From NCBI RefSeq assembly GCF_964204865.1, contig NC_135252.1, positions 11,553,383-11,617,382 of the forward strand: a stretch of DNA of 64,000 nt, in the 5' to 3' direction. Within the stretch, counting starts at the first letter, position 1. Each line of letters starts with the position of its first letter. Position numbers and translations under genes: made by a program. The stretch is from Styela clava. Lineage: Eukaryota > Chordata > Ascidiacea > Stolidobranchia > Styelidae. Below the pieces are notes generated by a model. It made no database searches, was not told the origin of the DNA, and saw only the letters and a program-made list of their open reading frames with translations. Below, piece after piece: positions 13,201 to 25,129 of the stretch.

Positions 13201-15100
13201 ATTGAACTATAAAGCAGTTGCTCCTACCAAGCTTACCCGTTTTGAAGCTGAATTCGACCTCGACCATAAGTTGACCATGTACTTCTAACGCGTCATCAAT
13301 ACCAACTACCCAGGTGTCTTTAGGTGTTCAACAAGACAAACTGGGATTTCTTGAACTAACAATCAACAAATAGTTTGTTTGATAAAGCGGGCTATATATG
13401 GGCCACAAATTATACATTTGGTATATCCACGTACTATGTTTGTTCAATCGTAACTTTTAGGGCGATTAAAGTGAATGAAAATACATTGCTTGCTTTTAGG
13501 GAGGAGTGCACAATATTATAGGTGGTTTGGTACACTTCTAGAATCAAGTATTTTATTAAATGCTTTTCCGTGTAATTCAATTTTCTGTTCTTATTCAGTG
13601 TATGTTCTTAGTAATATTCTCAACCACATTCCTCAACCAACGGGATATGGAGTTGAATTTCTTTTCTTGTATTTTGGAGTGTTAAACTTGAATGGATCTA
13701 TATTAGGGAAATATAGGTAGATGATAATGTTTATTTTCTACCACAAGGTAAGATCCATGTAATAAGGGCGTCGGCGATGATGTAGGACAGTGAGACCTAA
13801 CAAAATAGCGACATTATCCGACCATAGTTTACATTAAATAAAGCAGACTGAATAGTATGGGTGGGGGAACATACTGTTTGCCACATACCACCTACAAATT
13901 CTAATATCGACCATAATTGTTTTGCGCTTGGTGTTAGGTTACTGGGTGAAAACTTAAATATGAAACGTAAATGAAGTTCTGTCATCAAATATGACTTATT
14001 AAATTTGGGTATAAGCTTAGCCCTGTTGTCGAATTTTACATTCGATCAAAAGCGAAATTATTATTGACTCTGTGGAATAAAAGAATGTTTCTGTGGTATA
14101 TCTTATGAAACTGTACTATTTATTAAATCCATATTTTGGCAGTGGAGAGAATATGAGGTAAAATATAATGTGTTTTTATGTAAATTAATAAAAGGCACAT
14201 GTTTGGGTTGATTCAAACCCTAAAGAATTGTGTTGAAACCACGGTACAGACATTACACACTTCAATATAGAAGTGACCATATGAAGCCTCTATGCTTTCG
14301 TAATTACCAACTGGTTGAGCAGTATAAATCGCGCGGTTATCACCAGATATCGACTTCCATTACCCCAAAGTTTTTTTATTATCGCGTCTCGGCATCATGG
14401 GCACCGCTCAGCATTGAACCACTTGGGACGCTATTGAGCTGTTATATTCTTGAATAACTGACAACTTGGCTCATATAGGTCAGGTGATCGAGGTAATAAA
14501 AGCTATGAATCTGTCTATGTTAATATATCAAATATTACTGGGTATGTGAAATAATACTATAAAAATTGTTTTATAATGAGAGAATGGGCCCTTCATTAGT
14601 CTTACATAAAGACGTATATGCTTGCAAACATAAATGTAACTGAATCGTTTGAATCGACGGTACAGCAACCTTGCTTTAATGAATGCAAATGAGAAAAGTG
14701 AAAGGAATTGCCTTTCACTGGAATCTAGAGGATAGAAAACTGTTTGGCTTCATTTTGAATGCAAATATTGCTTTAAAGTCTCTTTATTCTGATCAAACGC
14801 ATGATTAGAATTTTTTGATATTTTCCAATTATTTATATTTTGTGAGGGATTCCTGTCAGATGTACGCACTGGCAAACGTACAGCAAATCTCACATTGGTA
14901 AATAATAATACATAGAGAAGGCGATTGTATTTCACAAACAACATTCAAAGTAAAAAGCCACAGTTTGAATAATATTGTTTCGTGGGATCAGTCTGCACGA
15001 CCAGAGGATGTCATCGAGGCTTTGGAGTTTGGACTATAGCTTCGTCTGTTTGAATTCTTTTTATTATTTATCATATGTTTGTTAATTAAATCATCAAACT
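10300..15100. other. Gene-free stretch
   Basis: This is AT-rich DNA upstream of the ankyrin/ZU5 gene. Open frames are short (81 codons or fewer), lack recognisable domains and lack convincing flanking splice sites. It may hold promoter or enhancer sequence for the gene starting at 10237, but I cannot point to a specific element. Confidence 0.5.
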
Positions 15101-15159
15101 AACATGTATAAGATCGAACTTATTTATTAACGAGAAGCAAGTCACTTATTAAACACGTT

Positions 15160-15500
15160 TAGTGGACATAGCGATCGTTTTGTTGGTATGTTGTTCTTTG
15201 ACACTTTTTGGACACCTAGTGGAAATATTAAAAAACCTCTTTTCTCTTTGATCACTGGACCAATTGCTTTGAAATTTTTAGTGGTTGAAGATGAAATTTT
15301 TCTTCAGAAGGCTATTACTTTTATTTATTTCAAATATTTCTGTTAGCTCTATGAGATTTGTTTTTGTTCGCTATGACGTCACTGAACGTTCTGAGGACGC
15401 ATATGCAGGCACTCCTCTTTTTGATGACGTGCCTTCAAACGTTGGCGTGACGGCGGATTCTGAAAGTCGCAAGTTTTTCGAGGTTACCCGTGAATGGTGG
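15160..15500 (+). repeat. Diverged copy of a GGACACGT-ended dispersed repeat
   Basis: It contains the blocks 'cgtttagtggacata', 'ctggaccaattgctttgaaa' and 'aaggctattacttttattta' in the same order as the fuller copy at 52090-52505. It is more divergent and lacks the last third. The 72-codon frame over it (15285-15503) is therefore probably repeat sequence, not a gene. Confidence 0.6.
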
Positions 15501-15504
15501 TGAT

Positions 15505-15690
15505 GCTAAAGGTACGGTAGACCGTACTGTACTGCTTTGCTTGGTGTGAATATATTTGTAGACTGTGGTCTAGACTAGAGGTACGGTATACCGTGCTTCA
15601 CTGCTTCGCTTAGTGTAAATATATTTGTAGACTGTGGTCGAAATGCTTCGCTTGGTGTGAATATATTTGTAGACTGCGGTATCTGCTGTT
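15505..15690 (+). repeat. Short tandem repeat, about 65-70 bp, two and a half units
   Basis: The block 'tgtgaatatatttgtagact' or a near copy recurs three times at roughly 15545, 15615 and 15657. The first two units are preceded by near-palindromic ggtacggtagaccgtac-type sequence. The third unit is truncated on its left side. Confidence 0.65.
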
Positions 15691-15770
15691 ATAATACGGT
15701 GATAAATCGAATAAGTTGGTTTTGCAGAAAAGAAGCGTCTGGCATTACAGGTAGGAAGGGGAATTGGAAT

Positions 15771-16400
15771 ATTTCCAATACGTCGATAATATCTTTGTCA
15801 ACCAATTTGCGACCACCGTGTTTTTGTCTGTTTGATTGCTGTGATGTGGTGCTTTGTTTATAATTTGACAAGTTTTGTTCGAAATAACCGTGTTCTTAAA
15901 ATATATGACGGTCAGAAATGCAATTAGAAGCCCAGATAGAGAAGTTCTGGTACCGTAACACTGAACTAACTCGTAGCTGTCAGAAGCTTGAAAATCCATA
16001 CAAATATAAGAGATAAAAAGATGAAACTTGGCAGGTGGGTAGAGTTGTTTTTCTTTTAACCACATTTGAAGGTTTCGCGTTTCTACATTCAAAAGAGGGG
16101 GAATAGGGGGGGGGGGGTGCGCAATTGCGCATTTCCAATACGTCGATAATATCTTTGTCAACCAATTTGCGACCATCGTGTTTTTGTCTGTTTGATTGCT
16201 GTGATGCGGTGCTTTGTTAATAATTTGACGGGTATTGTTCGAAATAACCGTGTTCTTAAAATATATGACGGTCAGAAATGCAATCAGAGGCCCAGATAGA
16301 GAAATTCTGGTACCGTAACACAGCGCGATGACACTGAACTAACTCGTAGCTGTCAAAAGCTTGAAAATCCATACAAATATAAGAGATAACAAGAGAGCTA
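15771..16400 (+). repeat. 360-bp tandem duplication with a partial third copy
   Basis: The sequence starting 'atttccaatacgtcgataat' at 15771 starts again at 16131. The block 'ggtcagaaatgcaat' with its flanks recurs at about 15910 and 16270, so the period is 360 bp. A piece of the unit ('gtttttgtctgtttgattgc') appears a third time near 16720. A separate block ('ggcaggtgggtagagttgt') is at 16030 and 16638. The unit includes a run of about 12 guanines near 16107. Confidence 0.75.
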
Positions 16401-16640
16401 TGCTCAAATATATGGACACGTAGAGTCACATAATTTTGATGACGTCATAGCGAAAAAAAAAGTAATAGCCTTCTGGAGAAAATTATTATCTTTAACCACT
16501 GAAAGTTTCAAAGCAATTGGTCCAGTATTCGAAGAGAAAAGCGACTTTTTAAAAACGTGTCAAAGAACAAGAACAACAACAACATAATATTGAAACGATC
16601 GTTATGTCCACTATGTGTCCAAAAAGACGAAATTTGGCAG
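16390..16640 (-). repeat. Second dispersed-repeat copy, inverted
   Basis: Read on the minus strand, it carries the 52.1-kb repeat blocks (ccaattgctttgaaactttc, aatattatgttgttgttgtt) between a ggacat end and a caagagagct end. The central part of the full repeat is missing. Confidence 0.65.
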
Positions 16641-17378
16641 GTGGGTAGAGTTGTGTTTCTTTTAACCACCTTTGAAGGTTTCGCGTTTCTACATGTAAAG
16701 AAGGGGGAATTTGCGACCACCGTGTTTTTGTCTGTTTGATTGCTGTGATGTGGTGCTTTGTTTATACAGGTACGTCACCGCATAAGATTTTTGGGGAACT
16801 GTTCTACGTGTTCATATATTTGAGCATTGCTCTCTTGTTTTTATGTCTAATTGCTACTTTGCAGTCAATGAATGTCTGAACGACAGTCTCTTTCTCCTCG
16901 TTCTTCTGGAATTTCGTTTGATACTAATCAAAGATAAACTTGGCAGACGCTAATTTGACATCGAAGGCCTCAAATAAGTTTTTATCTGTTTCCACTTCGA
17001 GAAAGATCGTTCGCAATTAGCAATTGTGCCAAGTAGCCAATTGTGAGTAATAAACAATATGCAATGCTCTAAGTAGGAAAAACATCCCAGCCAAACTCAA
17101 CTAACGAAGCAATAAAATCTTTGCATTTATTGGAAAATCAGAGTTGCCTATGTTGAATTAAAATAATTGTTTGAAACATATAAACCTTTTTGAGGCGCTT
17201 ACTTGCGAAACCATCGTTAAAATGAGCAGCAAAAATGTTGCAATTGTAGAATATAGGAAGAATTTTTCTGGGGACAAGGGTCGGGGAAAATTCTTTTTTG
17301 ACTCGCCATCACCACAGTCAGTCACACACGACCTAATACACAATGTCAGCTTCTAATTAAATAAAAACACATTGAGAA

Positions 17379-17787
17379 CAAGAGAGCTACGCACAAATAT
17401 ATGGACACGTTAGACCGAGCGAATCAGTCCTTACCGGTACCTTTGACGCTACCGGTACCCTCAAAAAAGTTCTAAATTTCCAGTAGCAAGAATTGTGCAG
17501 AATCAAAACGTACAGCCAGTCATGACACTGACTAAAATCTGTGTTCCCATGGATAAAAAATAATACAGCAAAATTTTAGACGAAATATCAAATTTCATAG
17601 AATTCACGCAAAATTTTGAAATAAATAAAAGTAATAGCCTTCTGGAGAAAAATTTTATCTTCAACCACTGAAAATTTCAAAGCAATTGGTCCAGTATTCG
17701 AAGAGAAAAGCGACTTTTTAAAAACGTGTCAAAGAACAACAACAACAACATAATATTGAAACGATTGTTATGTCCATTTCGTGTCCA
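17379..17787 (-). mobile_element. Non-autonomous element with GGACACGT ends, copy A
   Basis: Over about 410 bp this is the reverse complement of 52090-52505. Shared landmarks include the paired accggtacc motifs, 'ccagtcatgacactgac', 'tccatggg' and 'ccaattgctttgaaat'. Near the ends are short inverted repeats: ggacacgttta on one side and taacgtgtcc on the other. There is no coding capacity. A MITE-type DNA transposon derivative is the simplest reading; the family is unknown to me. Confidence 0.7.
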
Positions 17788-17799
17788 AAAACGTGTGTA

Positions 17800-20540
17800 A
17801 TACCGCAAACTCTACAGCTTGGCTATGATGCCCCATACAACGTGCTGCCCGGGGCGGTTTCCCCTTTTGCCCAATCCGATGTATATATATCGCATATAAT
17901 TATTGATACGGTCGAGATATAGCAGAAGACAATCAGGGTACTTGGCCAACAAAATCTTCTTCATACAGTATTCCTGTTAATAGACAAGCAAAGATTTTAT
18001 TTATTTCCAGGTGTCACAATAGCCCAAACCTGTGAACCATCTTGTTTCAACGATCTTTTTTTAATTTTAACTTGTCGCCTGCTGATTAGAATAATATATA
18101 ATATATATATTCTTTCAGAATTTGTGTCATATTCGGCAAAGTAATTACTAAATGTTTATGTAGATGTATAAGCTTAGCAATTTCTCATTTATGCAGTTTT
18201 ACAGATGTAAAATTTCATGACGACGGTATAGTTGGAGTTTGGTTAAGTGAATTAATTTCTTCAGAAAATGTCATGTACCCAGGAACTTGTTTTCGCGATA
18301 CTTGGTTGAGATATGAGAAAACACATACTGCATAATCGTAACACACAAAGTCATATTCGAAACAAATGTAACAAACTAATTTTGGAGTTATGAAATCTAA
18401 TATATTACCCAGTCTATAAAACTGACTCTTTAGATTTAGACAATTTGGCAATATTTATGAGGCTTCTGACTGAAATTATTATCAAAACAACTCCCAAATA
18501 TTTAAAGCTTTTGGTTCTTTGAGTTTTATTATGACAAAAGCCTCCAAAACTTATGATGATAATAATTCCTTTCAATGAAGTTTGTATCAGCTTACGATTC
18601 GTTACTGCCGATTATCATCGACAATAATTATAGTCGTTGCATTGCGTTGAAGATTGCTGGGTAGTCCGTGATCGATTTGCGACCACCGTAAATGCAATTA
18701 TAATTTTCTCGGCAAAAATTATAACATTGATTCTGGTATCTTTTTAGGGTCCCATGGATGACGATTGGAGAAATGTGAAAATAATCATACCAAATGGGCT
18801 CTGAAAACCCTAAATAGGTTTCCGGAGTTAGAATTGCTTTGGTCATATTTGCTTGGCTATTCCGGGTTTTGAACTTAGCCTGAACCAGAAACCACATGTT
18901 GCCTGATTCAAATTCCCCCACTTTCTATTCTCGTTTTATCCTCTAGTTAACGCGTACACAATCAAAGATTATTCCATTTCATTTTGAGTAAGTTATATTT
19001 ATGCATTATAAACAAGCATAAGAATAGAAAATATCTGCATATATAGTTACTTTTGTGGTTGTTCCGGTCGGTTCGTCTTTATCCCCACCGTTGTAATTCC
19101 TGTCTGAATGTACGGCTATCTGCGGACGGTGACTCCTACCAACGTTAATTATCATTCTGAACAAGCGTTTTCAAAGATATTGGACAGACAGATCGAGGAT
19201 TTTTCGGTTTACATACAACTTAGAAATACGTAGTTGATAAATGACCAGACGCAAAATGGGATCGATACAAGCGGCTGGCAGGGACGTAAAGCATAGTATT
19301 AGAGAAACATCTCTAATATGGTTTTAGAGAAACGTCTCAGGAGAAACAGCTCATTGAACATTCATGTAAAGATTTGTACGTCGTTGCAAATTGAAACACC
19401 CAAATTTCAAATTAATTGTATCATATCATGCGACTTAAGCAAATTTGAGACATATTTTGTACTTTGTTTCAAGTGGGCAATATAACAAAATATTGCAAGG
19501 AAACTTGAGTGTTTATTATTGGATTGTGTATATAGTGTTCAAAAATTTGGTATTTAGTTATTGTATATTTTCTCACAAAAATAACCATACGGGATTTCAG
19601 CTTCACGAATAAATGAGTATGAAGAAATGGTGGGAAATAAAAGTATGCCAATTGGAACACCTTTACTTTAATAAATGAAGCAATATTTCCGTGGAAACCA
19701 TGAACCGTGAACGTGAATTCCGTGAAATATAGTAACAAAACGATCCATATCATGTTCACTTTGTGTCCAGCTGTTTTGCGTTAGTGAAATGAAATAAATT
19801 ATTCCATCGTTTCTCACGAGGATAATTGATGATAATGTGATATTGATAATGCTGCGATTTGTTCCACAATATATGACATCATAAAAGGCTCAATTAACTT
19901 TTACAGCGCACCGTGGAATAGTTTAGTAGTATGTTGAAAATAAAGTAATTATATCATAAATCGCTCGTGAGAACGGAAACTTAGCTATAATGTATCTAAT
20001 AGACTAGTTATGGCTACTAATAATATGATGCGGCGGAATAATAAATGATTAAAGTGCAACGATAAAAGCACGTAACTTATAGGCAATCCAATTGCTTCAT
20101 TAGAGCGTTTATGTATCTTATTCATTTGATAACGCAGTAAAATTCGCTATAGATGTTGTACTTAAAAGCTATTGTAAACTATGTTGCTTCTATCCAGTAG
20201 CGAAAATTACTACTTGGTCGCCGAGAGCGATAAAAACAGTTTGAGCTAATCATTCTAGCTAGATAAAAATAAATAAATCTGTCAGAAAGTGTAGTGCATG
20301 AAGAATGCAGTAGAAAAGTCGTAATTGAATTCGCAATTATCACGATATATAATTGTAATATTGAAGACATTTTCAGTTTTTTATGTTTCAGTTTCCAGAT
20401 TCAGTTTTTGATCAAGGTTAGTATTTGAATTTCCCAGTCCCATCACACAAAATCGATTGGACTAGCGCATGTTGGTATATATCTGAATACATTATTTTTT
20501 AGTTTTGGATCAAAGTTTTGATTAGTTGAGTGCTTTTATA
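17800..20540. other. Gene-free stretch
   Basis: I found no exon chain or conserved protein. The longest frame, 97 codons at 18628-18921 (minus), has no recognisable domain and no splice support. I see no clear transposon ends in this part. Confidence 0.45.
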
Positions 20541-20547
20541 GTGCAAT

Positions 20548-22127
20548 CAGCGCCGGATTAACCATTAAACAATATAAGCACGCGCTTAGGGCACCAAGCA
20601 AAGAGGGGCACCACAGAAATTTTAGAGCAGAATTTTATATAGTTTATCGGTGTTTATTAATTAACCAGAGTTCACCAGACGACTCAGACTTCAAAATGTT
20701 CGCTTATTTTTCGTCTTCAAGTATCATATTAGCCTTCTTTATTAAAAATAAACACTGAAACTTATTTATTGAACACGAAATGGGCCTAAGATTCGTTTTC
20801 TTAAATTTTTTTCTTTTAGTATTCTCCTTGTTGCTGCATTTTTGTTTTAAAAAAATTTCTTTTCTTTTCAACAAATGGACCAATGAACTATTTACACTAT
20901 GTGGCGGTTCCACGACCGCATTTCAACGATATAGTGGTCAGCGAAGTCGGGAGTTTTTTGATAAGGTAGACCAGGGTGGTCCAAACCCTGTCATGCTGAT
21001 ACATTCCGTGCGGCTCACAGAACAATTTTAGCGTATATTTGTTATGAAGGAACGTTTTTGAGTTTTTTTTAGCTATTCTAAGTGGGGTTGGGATCCCGAG
21101 ATTCAAACCCTTTTTCTAACGCTGTGTGCCTTTATTTTAGTAAAAACATTCCTCTGTTTTCGAGCGTCGGCCATGTGACAGTAGTGACGGAACGCAAAGC
21201 CGACTTAACGCCGCACAATCCAGTTTTATTTTAAATAGGTCCCGAAATACCAACTTAGACGGACTTGGTTGGTATATGACGATAGCACTAAGCTTGCTCA
21301 CGCTGCAAGGTTTTAAATTACTCGATATAACAATTCGTAATAAAATGAGTGTCGCAAAAAGATGACATGGGGAAAACACGGCGGAAACGTATTTCCTTGC
21401 CCATCACACAGTGTCTGGTTTGATTTCAAGTAATATCTGTCACGAAAGAATATAATTTGAAGCGACATTAAACGGGAGATGCGCAAAATGCGACGGTAAT
21501 TCTCGGGAATTAACTTTAAAATAACTGAAGTCTTTATATATATATATATTATCTTTAAAAGAACGCCACCCATGCAACATAATAATAGTTTGATTAGAAC
21601 GGTAAACTCTCGTTGTTTATTAAATTTAAAGTAAGTAAATTCGCGATATTTCGATCACTTTTGGGTTTTCTCCGAATTGGGACCCGCGAGACCTCCTCAA
21701 AAGTTTTTGCGGTCCTTCAACCTAGCAACCTTGAACCACCCTGAGGTATAACAACTAGGTACCGGTAAAATTTCAAACTACAGTTGTGACTTGTATCCTT
21801 CGGTATTTCGATTCACGTTGAAACTGGAGGCTTGAATCTTTATTGTCACACTCCTTCAGGATTTGAGCTCAACCGATATGTCGGCCCGATATTGCGTGTT
21901 TGCCGATATATCATATATATCGACCGTTTACGATATATATATCGGCTATATATAACAGTTAAAAAACCTAAAAATGTTCGTAAAAGTTGTTTTATTTACT
22001 GTTGGTTGTGATTATTTTTAATGGATAATAAACTTATGTGGTTTATTGTTTTTATAAATAAATTACACATGAGGGGGCACCAAAGTCTTCAGTGCTTAGG
22101 GCACCAAAGGGGCTTATTCCGCCCGGG
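20548..22127. mobile_element. hAT-like element, outer member of a nested pair
   Basis: The left end is CAGCGCCGGATTAACC. The right end, read inverted, is CCCGGGCGGAATAAGCC, a matching terminal repeat. The flanking 8-mers are agtgcaat and ggtgcaat (7 of 8 match), as expected for a hAT target-site duplication. Subterminal copies of 'gcttagggcacca' occur near both ends. No transposase is seen, so it is non-autonomous or decayed. Its right end lies 111 bp before the first PITP start codon. Confidence 0.72.
20972..21743. mobile_element. hAT-like element nested inside the outer one
   Basis: It starts CAGGGTGGTCCAAACC and ends with the inverse of CAGGGTGGTTCAAGG. The flanks aggtagac and aggtataa match at 6 of 8 positions, consistent with an aged 8-bp target duplication. 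It is about 770 bp with no evident transposase. Confidence 0.62.
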
Positions 22128-22238
22128 GGTGCAATACTGTACACATATAAAATGTCATAAATGTAAAGTTAATATTTATTTTTAAAGTTTTGTTTATGTT
22201 TAATAGACAAACTCCCACTTAGTGTTTCTTTTGTCAGT

Positions 22239-23054
22239 ATGATTATCAAAGAATTTCGCATCGTCTTACCAATCAGTGTGGAAGAATATCAGTTCGCTTA
22301 TCGTTGGTCTGTCACTGAAGCCGATAAGAATGAAACTGGAGGTGGAGAAGGTGTAGAATGGGTTATAAATGAACCAAGAGAAAATGATGAGCATGGAAAG
22401 CATCAGTACACTCACAAAATATATCATTTGCTATCAAAAGCACCGTCTATTATAAGAAAGCTGGCACCAAGTGGATCTCTCCAAGTACATGGAAGATCAT
22501 TCAACGGGTATCCATATTGCGAAACCATAATTACTAACGAGTATATGAAAGATAGTTTCCTTGTTTCAATTGAATCAAAACATGTCTCAGATTTTGGAAA
22601 AATAGAAAACATTTTTGGTCTCTCTAAAGATGAACTGGATAAAAGGCAAGTGATAAACGTTGACATTGTGAATAACCCAATCGATCCAAGAGATCACACA
22701 GCAGAAACTGATCCGAAAAAGTTCACATTTTCAAGAGATGGAGTTGCAAGGGGACCTTTGGCTGAAGATTGGATGGAGAAACTAAAAGAAAATGATTCGA
22801 CCAAACCCCATATGTGTGTATATAAACTTGTCAAATGTGAATTTAAGTGGTTTGGTTTGCAGGAGACCATGGAAAAAAGGATAATGAAATTTTACGCTCG
22901 ACTATTTCTCAATTTGCATCGCCAAGTTTATTGCTCAATGAAGGAATGGTATGGTGTTGATATGGATGACGTGTTGACAAAAGAAGAGAAAACCAAGGTC
23001 GAATTAAATGAAATGAGAAATATCGGAACTGTACAAGGGATGACAGAAAAATGA
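22239..23054 (+). CDS. Class I phosphatidylinositol transfer protein, copy 1 (intronless)
   Basis: This 271-residue single-exon frame matches animal PITP alpha/beta (about 270 residues) end to end. It transfers phosphatidylinositol and phosphatidylcholine between membranes. Visible family landmarks are [10 protein letters not shown] (about 31-40), YTHKIYHL with the lipid-headgroup Thr/Lys pair at 58 and 60, YPYCETIITNEYM with the conserved Cys, FKWFGLQ (the membrane-docking Trp-Trp site, here Trp-Phe), FHRQ-like LHRQVYC, and a C-terminal EMRN...GMTEK tail. PITP genes normally contain many introns, so an intact intronless frame suggests an old retrocopy. No poly(A) tract or target duplication survives. 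It is the most diverged of the three copies and lies just downstream of a hAT element. Confidence 0.9.
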   Translation: MIIKEFRIVLPISVEEYQFAYRWSVTEADKNETGGGEGVEWVINEPRENDEHGKHQYTHKIYHLLSKAPSIIRKLAPSGSLQVHGRSFNGYPYCETIITNEYMKDSFLVSIESKHVSDFGKIENIFGLSKDELDKRQVINVDIVNNPIDPRDHTAETDPKKFTFSRDGVARGPLAEDWMEKLKENDSTKPHMCVYKLVKCEFKWFGLQETMEKRIMKFYARLFLNLHRQVYCSMKEWYGVDMDDVLTKEEKTKVELNEMRNIGTVQGMTEK

Positions 23055-24933
23055 AGTGCGCCGAAGTATTGTATATTGCATCAAAATATAATCTCATTCA
23101 ATTTCAACCTCCAAACCCATAGCAATTTAGCACACCATTTCCAGTAATCGTGTTCAGCTGGGTAAAAAAACTCTCCAGTTTTAAAATAAGAATGTTACGC
23201 TAAGCATTTTGGATTGCAAATTCTTGTTGAATAACACTGTTTTTCCGCACTATCAAACTGCATATTCACCGCATTATTATAAATAATGTTTTAGGGCTTG
23301 TGACTGATGTAGTTTTTCGCATGATGTATTATACATATATATACAGTATATCTAACAAGGCTTGCAATATATTTTATTAACTTGTAATTTGCTCTCGCCA
23401 CGGTGACTAGTATTTCAGGGTGTGTGGTGCTGAGGGTCGCAATAAGGGTATGGGTCTTGTTCAGACACAAGAATGTCTGAACCATAAACCATAAATAAAA
23501 CAGAAGAAATCGGCTAAACGTTCTCTTTATTATAAGCAACAAGCTCACGTAAACAGTGTTTTTCTTTTGGCCAGTTTATGATTTTGAAACCCCGTTTGTT
23601 GTGTCGTAACGGGAGTAATTCTTTCCTTGAATGAAAATTTAAATTTGTAGGATTGTTTTAACGACTAGTCTACTAAGTTGAAATCAATGGTATAAATGGC
23701 ATCAACAAATCGTAATTTTTCTCCCAATAGGAGCGCAATGATTTTCAACACCACGAAATAAAAAGATAATTGAATAAGATTTTTCGGTCTTGTAGCAATC
23801 TTATTAAACTCGTAAGACTAACCATGTAAATTTATCCAATAATAACTCAGAGAATCCCGTTTCCATTCATCGATCGTTGAAACATGAGCATCTAATTTGT
23901 TTCTTTCAGAAATACGAACTTTTAGCAATCACTTACTTTTTGTATTAACATTGATGTTATTTCGCAAAACAGCTTACTTTGTACGAAATTATGAGTGTAA
24001 AGTATAAACCATAAACATTGCATATTAGCTCGTAGTGCAATTGTGTGTTATCGTGCTTTGGTATTTCAGAAGATTTCAACATAACCGTTGAAATGAATCA
24101 AGTCTGTTGCAGTATGCTTTGTCCTTTAAAATTTTAAAACATTTAATAAAGTAAATTTTGACTTCCGTAGTATACATTGCATTTTAGATTGTTTGTTTTC
24201 ATGGAAAACGTTTGTACGTGTTCACACCCTACTATTCTTAGAACCAAAATCGTTTCCGTGCACTTTTTCAATGCTATTGTCAATATTTCAATAAAAAATG
24301 CAAAAAGTGATTTAGAGTGTATTTTTTTATTGAAATACCAGGCATCGCTGTGGAACTACAAAAACAATGGTGCTATTTAAAAGCTGTACATACTGTCGGA
24401 ATAATGATTTACAATTACAATTAGAAATTCTTGTTGAATAACACGTTTCTGTCCTATCAAATCTCGTTTGTGTTGTCATAACAGGGGTAATTGCTTTCCT
24501 TGATGTTTTAACGACTATAAGGCTACTTAGTTGAAATCATTGTGATCATGTCAGCGGCACGAAGTAGGGCATATGTGCCCATAATATAGTTTTAGCTACC
24601 ATTTTGGTGAATAGGAAATTGGATTTATAAGCATATAGGCCCATTTTCACATAGAACAATAATGTAAAGAGTTTGAATGCAATTTTTTTAACCATAGTGG
24701 AAGACAAATGACACGTTTCAGACTTGAGAGGTATTATTATGTGTTTTCCCTCGCTATTTTTGCAGCTTATTTCTGGTCATTGTACTGGCTTGCTCTTTTA
24801 CATTACTCTGCGGCTAAAGCTTACCTTACACTACAGCATTGTTTAAGCTTATATATACAACACTTAAACTTTCGAGAAAATATTATGTATAATTTATAAA
24901 TGAAATAATAACAGAGAATAACTGGCTATAGAG

Positions 24934-25129
24934 TTACTCCTCCGGTGCCGCAGTAGGTCCCGGTTCGTCTTTAATGAAATTTTCATAAAGAATTTTGCCA
25001 TCCCCATTCGTGTCCATGTAGGCAATCATTTCGTCAACTTCGTCTTCTGTTAATGCCTCTCCAATGGTAGTCAATGTATTTCGAAGTTCAGTAGCATCAA
25101 TAAATCCGTTTTTATCCTTATCCAGAATT
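24934..25129 (-). pseudogene. Orphan duplicate of the EF-hand terminal exon
   Basis: This matches the terminal exon at 30634-30829. It has an intact acceptor (tattccag-like 'tctatttcag') and encodes the [12 protein letters not shown] and [12 protein letters not shown] loops and the stop codon. No copy of exons 1-2 precedes it inside the array. It can only be used if the upstream EF-hand transcript skips the nearer copy and reads on another 5.7 kb. It is either a dead duplicate or an alternative last exon encoding the same protein end. Confidence 0.75.

Noticed and set aside
15745-16176. 143-codon minus-strand frame
   Set aside because: It lies in the 360-bp tandem duplication, and the same peptide segment (MVANWLTKILSTYWK) appears twice because the DNA is repeated.
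18628-18921. 97-codon minus-strand frame with a small Cys cluster
   Set aside because: It has no signal peptide, domain, splice sites or repeat copy to support it. Length alone is expected by chance in 64 kb.
24177-24899. Identical 67- and 63-codon frames at 24177/29877 and 24708/30408
   Set aside because: They are identical because the whole unit was duplicated recently, and they show no domain or start/splice evidence. Identity is not evidence of selection here.
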